Shown here one piece after another: positions 20,948-30,230 of a DNA stretch of 35,154 nucleotides. The notes beneath the pieces are model-generated. The model saw only the letters and a program-made list of their open reading frames with translations. It made no database searches and was not told the origin of the DNA. This stretch comes from Haplomitrium mnioides (lineage: Eukaryota > Marchantiophyta > Haplomitriopsida > Calobryales). Position 1 is the first letter of the stretch, and each line of letters begins with the position of its first letter. The position numbers were made by a program, and so were the translations under genes. Where the stretch lies: the NCBI GenBank assembly GCA_049999725.1, contig JBNGIS010021109.1, positions 1-35,154 of the forward strand, in the 5' to 3' direction.

Positions 20948-21926
20948 CTCAAGACACACACTCCAAGCTGCTTCCGAAACCTATGCAGCTTCTCTGATCC
21001 TAAAGCCTTAGTGAAAATATCAGCCAACTGCTCCTCAGTGCTGATGTACTGCAAGTCAATCACCCTAGCCCAAAACCTTCTCCCTAACAAAATGATAATG
21101 CACTTCAATGTGCTTTGAACGTGCATGAAAAACTGGGTTACTAGCTAGCTGAATACTGCTTATATTGTCACAATGGACCCTCATTGGGCCTCTTACAGGG
21201 ACATCTACATCCTGCAAAAACTTAAGCAACCACATTACCTCACATGTAGCCATTGCTGCCCCTCGATACTCCGACTCTGTGCTTGAGAAAGCAACAGTTG
21301 GTTGCTTCTTGCTGCTCCATGCAACTCCGGCACTTCCAAATGAAAAAACAAAGCCACTAGTAGATCTTCGGTCACCAACACTTCCTGCCCAATCTGCATC
21401 TGTAAAACCAGCAAGCTGGAATGCACTATTGTTGTCATAAAACAGCCCAAACTGAAGTGTGGTTTTCACGTACCGAAAAATCCTGCGTACAGCATCCATG
21501 TGTGGCTTTCTTGGAGTCTGCATAAACTGACTAACCAGGCCCACAGCATAACTCAAATCTGGCCTGGTGATGGTACTATATATTAAGCTACCTACCATCT
21601 TCCTGAAGCTCGAAGGATCATCTAGTAATTCCCCTTCATGACTGACCAGCTTTGTATTCTGATCAAGGGGTATGGCAATCGGTTTACAACCTGTCATTCC
21701 ATATCTAGACAGCATCTCCAATGCATACTGCCTCAAAATCAACCAGATCCCCTGATCTGATTTGATCACTTCAATGCCAAGGAAATGCCTCAGCTCACCT
21801 AGATCCTTCATTTCAAACTTCGAATGCAGCAAGTTCTTAACTTCCAAAATATCATCAAGACTACCTCCAGTCAAGATTAAATCATCAACATATATGAGTA
21901 TGAGCATGGTTCCCTTCTCCGTCCTC

Positions 21927-22054
21927 CTGACATAAAGAGAATAATCTGAATTCGAAATCTGAAACCCAATAGTAACAAGATACTCACCAATCTTGTTCGA
22001 CCATGCTCGAGGTGCTTGCTTGAGCCCATATAGAGCCTTCTTCAGCCTACAAAC
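21927..22054 (-). repeat. 128-bp gap-flanking duplicate, copy 1
   Basis: This is identical to 22155-22282 except at two bases and ends directly at the N run. It encodes the RT segment VCRLKKALYGLKQAPRAW and onward, which is expected only once in copia RT. Confidence 0.95.
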
Positions 22055-22154
22055 NNNNNNNNNNNNNNNNNNNNNNNNNNNNNNNNNNNNNNNNNNNNNN
22101 NNNNNNNNNNNNNNNNNNNNNNNNNNNNNNNNNNNNNNNNNNNNNNNNNNNNNN
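22055..22154. other. Assembly gap of exactly 100 N
   Basis: A round 100-N gap usually marks a scaffold join of unknown size. It lies inside element C's RT, between the two 128-bp duplicate copies. The true sequence probably has a single copy and no gap. Confidence 0.95.
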
Positions 22155-22282
22155 CTGACATAAAGAGAATAATCTGAATTTGAAATCTGGAACCCAATAG
22201 TAACAAGATACTCACCAATCTTGTTCGACCATGCTCGAGGTGCTTGCTTGAGCCCATATAGAGCCTTCTTCAGCCTACAAAC
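22155..22282 (-). repeat. 128-bp gap-flanking duplicate, copy 2
   Basis: It begins directly after the N run and continues into the normal upstream RT sequence. The two differences from copy 1 could reflect two haplotypes or two element copies. Confidence 0.95.
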
Positions 22283-25200
22283 CTGATTTGGATGGACCAG
22301 ATCTATGAACCCTTGTGGCTGAACCATATACACCTCCTCTTCCAGATCCCCATGTAGAAATGCATTCTTCACGTCCATTTGGTGTAATGTCCACCGTTTT
22401 GCTGCTGCCACTGCAATCACAGCTCGGACCGTGGTCATTCTGGCTACAAGGCTGAAAGTCTCCTCATAATCAATACCATGAGTCTGAGCATACCCTTTCG
22501 CTACCAGCCTTGCCTTAAACCTGCTTACACTGCCATCTTCATTCCTCTTCACTTTGTAAACCCACTTACAACCGATAGCTTTCTTACCTGCAGGTAAATC
22601 GACCAGATCCCATGTCTGGTTTTTCTCCAAGGCCTTCATCTCTTCAACCATTGCTGTAGTCCATCTGCAATCACTTAGAGCCTCATGAAAAACAGCCGGC
22701 TCCTTCTCAATGATTACCTGAACCATGTAAGCATGGTGAAGTGCGAATGCACTCTTGTGCATTAATCTGTCCACTGGGTATTTTACCCTCTCACTTCTGC
22801 GTAGGGGTGGACTCTGTACTGGCTGTAATGGCTGCCCTTGTACACGAGTGGTTGCTGAAACTTCTCTCAGCTCCTCATCTGCATCATCATGGACACCACC
22901 AGCACCTCCGATCTCCGAATGTGAGCTAGTCAAGGCTTGTAACTCCATATTCCTGTTCAACCTCTCCTGCAATATCCCACTGCTACTACACTCACCTTGA
23001 GGTCCACTGAGCTCCTGAACTTGTTGATTCTCCTCAAGCATCACCTGCTTGCCTTTCACATCAACATGTGCATCAACAATCTTTGGGTTATACCAACTGC
23101 TCAGTTCATCAAAAACAACGTCTCTACTCACTCTTACCATACGTGAAGTAGGACAATAACATTTATACCCTTTTTGTTCACATGAGTACCCTATGAACAC
23201 ACACTTCTCAGCTTTAGGATCCAGCTTGCTTCTCGTCTCAGCTGGAACATGAACATAAGCAATACAGCCGAAAACTTTCAAGTGTGAAATATCTGGCCTC
23301 CTTCCAGTGAACTTCTCTTCGGGTGTCTTCCCATGTACAACAGCTGTAGGCGTGCGGTTCATGATGTACACCGCTGTAGCCACAGCTTCTGCCCAATAGT
23401 GATGAGGCATACTCTTCTCATTCATCAAGGCACGTGCTATCTCCGCAATATGCCGATTTTTCCTCTCAGCAACTCCATTTTGTTGAGGCGTATACCTGCA
23501 AGTCTACTGTCTCTTGATACCTTCTCTCTGCAAGTATGAACCAAAATCTCCAGAAAAGTACTCACCTCCACCATCAGATCTAAGGCACTTGATGTGCTGC
23601 CCTTTCTCCTTCTCCACCATTGCTCGAAAATGTTTGAAGTGTGAAAACACCTCACTCTTCTGCTTCATGAAATAAATCCACATTTTCCTTAAGCAATCAT
23701 CAATGAAAGTAACATAATAAGAACACCCACTAAGTGAAGCTGTTCTTGTAGGGCCCCACACATCCGAATGTACAACCTCCAGTGGCCTTCTAGCTGCATA
23801 TGCTTCATGAGTGAATGGTCGCCTAGTTTGCTTAGCAAACTGACATGCTTCACATATCTTCTGCATGCCCTCCACCTTAAACTTTGGAAATCCATTTACA
23901 ACTCCAGATTTCTGCATATGTCTCAACCTTGGAATGTTGACATGACCAATCCTTTTGTGCCAAATCTCAATATCTGACACTACTCCAGTGCCATGAGCAA
24001 ACATTGCCTCAGTGACATTCGGTATACTCACATCCAACGTGAACATCCTGCCACTCTTCTTACCTGTAGTAATCAGGTTGCAATTGTTGCCCCAATCCTC
24101 TATATAAACTCCAGTAGGATTGAATCTCACCTGCATATTTTGCTCTATACACTGCCCAACCGAAATTAGATTCTTTTGTATCCTAGGCACGTGCAAAACA
24201 TCCTCTAAACACTTGGTCTCTCCATTCTCCATCATAACAGGAACACGGCCAATCTTCTGGATAGGATGCATGGAAGAGTCACCAGTCTCAACATACCCAG
24301 GTGAACTCATATCTTTGGTCTCCTTGAACCACTCTCCATGACCTGTCATGTGGTTTGAACATGCGGAATCTATGAACCACTTATCCTCAACTCCAACTTG
24401 TGCACTAGACATTGCTGAGAATCCATGCTGCATGACAAACAATGACCCTTTGCTGATATTAGATTCTACATAATTCCCTTGTGCAATGTTTCCTTTCATG
24501 TCATTCTGCTTCTTGTAACAATCCTTAGCCATATGACCGGACTTGCCACAGTAATAATACTCTGTACCTGACATGTTGTGTTGACCGCCACGTCCTTGGT
24601 TTCTCCCCCTGCCTCTGGTCTGGCCTCTACCACCATACTGCTGCTGGGAGTTGGATTGTGTTGTTCCACTAGAGCGTCCTCTTCCAATGTTGCCTCTAGC
24701 TGTATTTCTTCCTCTTCCTCTACCCCGATTCGAGTAGAACACCTGCTCAATATTGCTTTGACTACTTGAGGCTCCCCCTCCAAGGTCAAGCTCTTCAGCT
24801 ACAAGCATCGCGATGAGTTGCGCAAAGGAAGTGGTTCCCTCACGTGTCCTCATGGATGTCTTGAACTGCTTGTACTCCTTACCCAAACCATTCAAACATA
24901 CAGCAACCATGGCACTCTCTTTCACTTGCTCTCCAACATTTGCTAACTGCTCAGCCAAAGACTTAATCTTCAAAGCAAACGCATTGACGTTCATCCTCTC
25001 CTTTTGCAGATTAAAGAACTCCATCTACAAAGTCAACTTGCGTGCATCTGAAGTAACTGCATACCTCTCCTTGAGCAGATCCCAAGCCTCCTTGGGTGTC
25101 TTGGCTGCTGACACATATCCCATCATCTTGTCGTCGACACTCATAGTTAGCCAATAGAGAAGCCGATGTACCTTAGCAATGTGTGCTTTATAACGCTGCA

Positions 25201-25396
25201 TGTCGTCAACAGTTGGCGATGGACCAAGTACAGGCTTCTCCTCTTCGCCTGTGATGAGTTCCCAGAACTCTTTCCCTTTGATAAAATTCGTCATACGGAC
25301 TGACCAAACTGAATAATTGTGCTCATTTAGCTTGTCAGTCACAATCTGGGAAATACCATCCGCCATGTGAACACAATGTAAAAACAAATCAACCAA

Positions 25397-26846
25397 GTAA
25401 GTAGTATCAGGTGTCGAGATGAAATCAAAAAAAAATCTGGTTTCTACCCTCAGGAATTCTGCAAATCAGAAACCAGGACTCCCATGTTTAAACTAGTGAT
25501 GAAAAAGTGACAAATAAGACCCCTTCTAGTAAAAACACTTAATAGTTCTTATAGCATAATAGTTCTTATCGCTAAGTTGTTCTTATTGAGGAAGTTCTTA
25601 TAACTAAGGTGTTCTTATTTAGGAAGTTCTTATAAGGTGATAGTTCTTCTTTGAATAAGAACGAGGTTTAATATTAGAACATTGACTTCTTGAAGGGCTG
25701 AGAGAGCTCCTTCGTTGAGCTCCTCTTACGAAAAATAGGCCTCCTCATATTTCTGCGCACGTCGATGTCGAATTCGGTGCTGGATGCTGCGCGATCGTGC
25801 CCTGCTTGGTTCTGCGCTGTGTATTTGTTTTAGAATGTCAGTGCAGCTCTTCGTGCGATTGCGAATTGTGTGGCATGCAGCTCGCGGACCTTCGATTCTT
25901 CCTCAACGAAGAATGAGAATGCTTGATCGCTGCCTGCTCTTCAATTCTTCTTCCACAGCGAACAACTCCTCTGCCTTCTTCGTTTGTTTTCTTAACCAAA
26001 AAACAGATGGCTGCGAATCTGGCATGCAGCCCACGGCGGCAATTTTCGTGGCAACGCTGCCTCTGGGCTTGAATGCAGCTTGCGAACACCTCCTATTTGA
26101 ATAATGCTGCGAGCTCCTCTCAGGCTGATCGTAGCTTTCTAGACGAAAGCGCAAAATGCAGCTCTTGCGATTTCGTCTTCCCTTAATCCTTGAAAAAAAA
26201 CAGCTTTGTCACAAATCAGGCCATGTGAGAGTTGCCTTCGATTCTTCTTCGAATCTGGACAAATTCCTCGATTTCTGCCTGGAATCTTAGTCAAAATGTC
26301 CTCACGATGCAAAGAAATCGCAGCCCCCTCCTTGGATGAAAACGCGAAATCAGCTCTGGGCGAAAACGGAGGCGCAGCCCTTGGGCGAAGACGCGAAGGC
26401 TGCTCATGGGATCCCAAGCCTCAAATTCTTTTATTTTTTTTCAGTTTCTTTGTTGTGCTTGGACGATTTTGCTTCAATGAATAATCCTCCAACGATGTTG
26501 TCTTCAAAGGCGTTAGTACTGACTGCGCGATTCTGCTCGAGCGCTATCAACAAAGACTTCAACTGGGCGACTAGATAACATGCATAATGGAGATTAAAGA
26601 AGAACAGGGCTTTCCCCTTTCTTCAATATAACCAGGCTGCCTCTCCGCAGCCGGAAAAAAAATTTCAAGAATCGCCTTTAGAACTCCTTGAGTTCTATTT
26701 TGCACCCCCTTAGTGCAAATCACATATGCTCCTCTTGAGCATGTAGCGGTTATTGCGGAAAACTCCTCCTTGTGATGACTCTCTCAGGTAACTCCCCTTC
26801 ACAAATAAATCTCTGCACACTACTCATCAAATAAAACAACAACCTT
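25397..26846 (-). other. Element C long 5' leader
   Basis: About 1.45 kb lie between the primer-binding site and gag, long for a copia element. ORFs on both strands (for example 26417-26139 minus) show no recognisable domain. It contains the 15-17-bp GTTCTTAT array. It may hold packaging signals or captured sequence; nothing in it decides this. Confidence 0.55.
25544..25652 (+). repeat. Seven-copy GTTCTTAT array in element C leader
   Basis: GTTCTTAT occurs at 25545, 25562, 25579, 25594, 25611 and 25626, with GTTCTTCT at 25643. Spacing is 17,17,15,17,15,17 bp. The middle forms a 32-bp dimer repeat. On the element's sense strand the word is ATAAGAAC, about 180-280 nt upstream of gag. Confidence 0.85.
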
Positions 26847-26858
26847 GCTCTGATACCA
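26847..26858 (-). promoter_or_regulatory. Element C primer-binding site (initiator Met tRNA)
   Basis: The sense strand reads TGGTATCAGAGC immediately after the 5' LTR with no spacer. This is complementary to the 3' end of plant initiator-Met tRNA, the usual minus-strand primer of plant copia elements. Confidence 0.95.
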
Positions 26859-27087
26859 TGTTAGAGTTAGAGGCAGAGCATGAAATCACATATGCACACA
26901 GCAATGCAAGAATGTACTTCACTATACGGCAGGAGCGCCAACAAATACAGAGGGGAAGAGAGAGCATGAATGTGCATCTCAAGTAGCCCAATATATATAC
27001 ACACCTAAGCTAACTGGCCTAACATAACTGTGCGCTAACTAAGGTGGCTGCCAAGTTAACCGGCAGTTAGAGCTCGAAATCTCAATA
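26859..27087 (-). repeat. Element C 5' LTR
   Basis: This 229-bp LTR begins on the sense strand TATTGAGATTTC and ends CTCTAACA. It is short for a plant copia LTR. The right boundary is set by the ATGTG target-site repeat, the left by the PBS. Confidence 0.93.
26991..26999 (-). promoter_or_regulatory. Putative TATA box in element C 5' LTR
   Basis: The sense strand reads GTATATATAT roughly 90 nt from the LTR 5' end, with the same run at 20840-20848 in the other LTR. It is the only TATA-like site in the LTR. Confidence 0.55.
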
Positions 27088-27092
27088 ATGTG
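27088..27092. repeat. Element C target-site duplication, right
   Basis: ATGTG matches 20708-20712. It shows C inserted once into the host sequence CTCTCATGTGTAGG, with no rearrangement since. Confidence 0.85.
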
Positions 27093-28140
27093 TAGGAAAG
27101 GAAGAAATTTGATGGAGAGCAGCCACTCACCTTTGCAATTTAGGAATTCCAGTATTGTTGGATCTGAGTTCTGAATTGTAAATCTCTCAAGTAAAGGAAT
27201 TTGCATTATTTTTATGTGAATTGGAGGATGGGATGTTCTTTGTGCTTGGAATGTGTGATTGTCGAAAGGAGGACTGAACATCTTAATTATGAATGTTAGA
27301 GTAAAGGAAAAGCTGTGAATGTGTGGTAATCAGAGAGGAAGTGCCTTCTCTGAATTCAGGGAAGTGAGAAGGGATTCAAAATCTCTTGGGCAGATTTCAG
27401 ATCCAGTAGCCATGGATGTTGCAAGGAGGGGTATTTTTTAACATTGCATGTGGGATTAGGAGTTTGTCTAAGAGGGAAGTAATCCTATTCATGTAGGAGT
27501 GGAGATCTAGTGGGTGAGTGTTCAGGATTTCAGAGAGGGCTGCTGAACTTCTTGGCTGAGGGACAGCAAGATGAAGAGTAGTGACCTCTTGAGATTCTAG
27601 CTTAAAGATTACTTACAGAAATATGCTTTTGTGTGTCTTAGTTCTAGAGGCTTCTAATCTGGTTGGAGCACAATTCAGACCTGCAGATGGATTCATGGTG
27701 ATGTGCATTGAAGTCAGAGCTTACTATCAGTGACTGGAGGAGCAGTGCTGAGGAGAAAGGAGGCTGATGAAGGAGTGACATTGGCTGTGAATCAGCTGTA
27801 GTAGCAACTTTGATGGCAGGAATGGAGGTGAGTACCTGAAATCGAGAAGGGCCCTGCTTGTGTTCTGAGAAGGGGCAAGTGAATGAGTGTCCGCTTAGAG
27901 GAAGGGTTTAAATTTCATCTACTACTGTTTGAGAGTTGTTTTCCTTGGGTTGTGGGTTGAGTAAGAGAGGGAGAATGAGAGATGACAGATCAGCAGAAGA
28001 CTGATCCAAGGTCTCAGTCAGCCTTAAGTGACTGAAAGTGACAAAAAGGTGACAATACAACTATTATAGCTCTGATCCCTGGTAGGAACGATCCAAGATC
28101 CTCGCATATTGGCCAGTATGCTTGCCCATGTGCTACGACA
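27093..28140. mobile_element. Unidentified insertion in element B, right part
   Basis: This continues 20712 after removal of element C. It is purine-rich on the plus strand and has no recognised ORF. A string GCTCTGATCCCTGGTAGG near 28060-28084 resembles the antisense of a TGGTATCAGAGC-type primer site next to an LTR end, but is imperfect. If real, the insertion would be a minus-strand LTR element whose 5' LTR is cut down to about 55 bp. Confidence 0.4.
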
Positions 28141-28149
28141 CGACCTTCA
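28141..28149 (+). repeat. 9-bp direct repeat, right copy
   Basis: CGACCTTCA here repeats 17728-17736 and marks where element B resumes with AATCCCAATAACAGGGATC, collinear with element A. Confidence 0.6.
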
Positions 28150-29565
28150 AATCCCAATAACAGGGATCAACATTCCAACCGTCGCATACCGACAACACCA
28201 GAAAACGCTTCACAGCGCACGTGGAATAATAGAGGAGGCAGACAACTCCATAGAGGTCGGCGGAATATGTCTAGCTTGCGCCAACAGCAAACTACATGTA
28301 CTCAATGTGGCACATGTGGCCACACCCAGCCCACGTGTAGAGTACCCGTGCATCTAGCACGATTATACCAACATAGTACCATACCTGACAATCATGAAGT
28401 GCAAGGCAACTTACTGGAATTGACAGACATGGATGGATATCCACAATACAATATACATCCTGAAAGTCACATGACTTATTCATCCATGTCAAACCAGAAA
28501 ACTACATCTGAGATAACCTACATTGTAGACAGCGAATCTTTGCACACCATTTTGCAAGACCACAAGTACTTCTCATCAATCAAACCTTTTTCCAGACCCA
28601 TGAAAACAATTACCGGTCACAATCAAATTGAAGGACATGGTCTAACAACCATAATATTTCCAAATGGAACAAGACTGGACATCAAATCTGCAATTTATGC
28701 ACCTGCAACAACCAGAAGCGTCATGAGTTTCCAGGACATACAACAAAATGGTTTCCACATTCAAACCGGATCCTTCCAAGACATTGAAGTCCTCCATATC
28801 TTGAGTCCAACAACAACAGACTTCGACATACGAGAAACATTCTCATTGTCACCATCTAGACTATACACCACAAAAATATGCTCATATCACGTCTCCATGA
28901 AATCGGTCTCCACATCCCTCATAAGGCACAACCGCTTAGAGCGTCCAGGCCAAGACATGTTTTACCGCATAAAAAAATGATAGCAAATGCATACCTCAAA
29001 ACCATTGCCATTGAATACACCATGCTTGGCATGCACACAAGGCAAAATGAGAACTGCACCTTCTCATGATAAAACAACAATCACGATTCCTCGATTTCTT
29101 GAGAGAATCCACGCTAACGTTTGTGGACCCATCCACCCACCTTTGGGACCATTCAGATACTTCTTTGTCACCATTGATGCATCATCCAAATGGTCAGAAG
29201 TATCTCTTCTTACAACCAAAAACATGGTCTTCTTGAAACTATTGTCTCAAATCTTGAAACTCTCAGCACAGTTACCTGACTACCCAATCAGAAATCCAAG
29301 AGTGGACAACGCTGGAGAGTTCTCTTCACACACTTTTGATGACTTCTGCACATCTACCGGCATAGACATACAATATTCAGTTCCACATGTACACTTTCAA
29401 AATGGCATTGCAGAACCTGCTATCAAGAGAATATAACTCATAGCAAGACCATTAGTTCTAAACTCAAATCTCTCCATCATTACTTGGAGACATGCAGTTA
29501 TGCACGCATCATCTCTATTGCATTACAGACCATCTGCATTTAATCAGAATTCCCAACAAACATTT
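28141..29565 (+). pseudogene. Element B, 3' part: zinc knuckle, protease, GAG-pre-integrase, integrase
   Basis: After the junction come the CCHC knuckle CTQCGTCGHTQPTC (about 28298-28340), intact in spacing, and the protease IVDSESLHTIL at about 28523-28555, where the Gly of D-S-G is Glu. GAG-pre-integrase HNRLERPGQDMFYRIKK ends near 28977, then a stop and frame change. Integrase runs from 28987 with VCGPIHPPLGPFRYFFVTID; the first catalytic Asp is Asn (29116-29118), the second is kept in RVDNAGEF, and Glu in NGIAEP. A stop follows KRI at 29436 and similarity ends near 29565 after HYRPSAFNQNS. Relative to element A a 22-bp stretch is missing there. RT and RNase H are absent. Confidence 0.85.
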
Positions 29566-29948
29566 GCTACTTTGAACCAAGAGCCGCTACTGAGTTCCTA
29601 TTTTACTTGGTAGTCGAAATTTTTTTTTTGGTGATTTGGCATTGAAAAACATCAATTTTATTTTTGTAGTCTTTTTTTCATAAATAAAATCGTTTTTGTA
29701 ATACAAATTTCATATTTTACATTGAGATTATATTTTAAAAAATTTATTATAATTAATACCCTAGAAAACAAGCATTTTGGTTATTCAAATATTTTATTAA
29801 AACTTCACGCTATTGTCTATACACTAAATTCATCAAAAATAAATACACTAAATATATCTTTTTATGAAAAAAAAAATTTATAAGCAAACATAAATATCTA
29901 GTTGGGTACGGACTTTGAACCAAACTTTGAGCATTGTAGCTAACAACT
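29566..29948. other. AT-rich spacer, no gene
   Basis: This is A/T-dominated DNA with poly-T and poly-A runs between the truncated element B and the 37-bp array. Nothing is recognised. Confidence 0.55.
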
Positions 29949-30230
29949 CCTATGCAAGCATAGACCCCAAACCAGAACCCTAAAGCCTATGCACATATAG
30001 ACTCTGAATGAGAATCCTAAAGCCTGTGCGTGCTTAGACTCTAAACAAGAACAATGAAGCCATGCACCTATGGACTTTGAACTAGAACCCTAGAGCCATT
30101 GCACGCCAAGATTCTAAACAAGAGCCCTACATCCTATGCACGCATAGACATTGAACAAGAACCCTTTGGCTTATGGGTGTATGGACTCTGAACAATAACC
30201 TGATAGCTTATGTGCGCATGGAATCCGAAT
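29949..30230 (+). repeat. 37-bp tandem array with the palindromic motif
   Basis: About 7.6 degenerate units of 37 bp of the form CCTATGCACGCATAGACTC followed by TGAACAAGAACCCTAAAG. Each unit starts with a CTATGCRCGCATAG-like palindrome. The core is the same as in the left flank (153-370, 2903-3727) and in the same orientation, but the spacer between cores differs. Confidence 0.85.

Larger units (their letters stand above)
20887..25366 (-). pseudogene. Element C gag-pol polyprotein (two stops, one frameshift)
   Basis: Gag starts at the ATG near 25366 (MADGISQIV); the open frame begins at 25396. In order follow gag with KLNEHNYSVW; a TAG stop at 25027-25025; a degenerate knuckle YCGKSGHMAKDC near 24520-24560; protease WFIDSACSNHMTG (about 24350-24390; DSA for the usual DSG); GAG-pre-integrase WHKRIGHVN and CEACQFAKQ (about 23960-23830); integrase HSDVWGP, RSDGGGEY and NGVAERKN (about 23765, 23575, 23460), so the D-D-E triad is kept; a second TAG at 23506-23504; RT with WTLHQMDVKNAFLHG and YVDD at 21892-21881; and RNase H with TDADWAGS and SSTESEYRGA. 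An extra G at 21069-21071 shifts the frame before DLQYISTEEQLADIFTKAL. The last frame runs through the PPT into the LTR. RT is also split by a scaffold gap. Confidence 0.93.
20713..27087 (-). mobile_element. Element C: near-complete young Ty1/copia retrotransposon
   Basis: This is a 6.4-kb minus-strand element with two LTRs (26859-27087 and 20713-20935), an adjacent primer-binding site, a polypurine tract, gag-pol in copia order (PR-INT-RT-RNase H) and a 5-bp target-site duplication. LTRs differ by three substitutions and one 6-bp indel over about 223 aligned bases, so insertion is recent. The coding frame nevertheless carries two stops and a frameshift, and the zinc knuckle lacks a Cys. LTR ends on the sense strand are TA...CA rather than TG...CA. 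Gag and RT style suggest the Tork side of copia, but the lineage is not certain. Confidence 0.95.

Noticed and set aside
22042-22257. ORF reading through the N gap, and the idea of a duplicated RT motif in a novel enzyme
   Set aside because: The N run is an assembly gap and the duplicate flanks it exactly, so it is an artefact.
17737-28140. Calling the insertion a Mutator-like element
   Set aside because: Only the 9-bp repeat supports it; no terminal inverted repeats or transposase are visible.
29949-30230. CRISPR-like array of short palindromic repeats
   Set aside because: The units are contiguous degenerate tandem repeats without unique spacers, there are no cas genes, and the DNA is eukaryotic.
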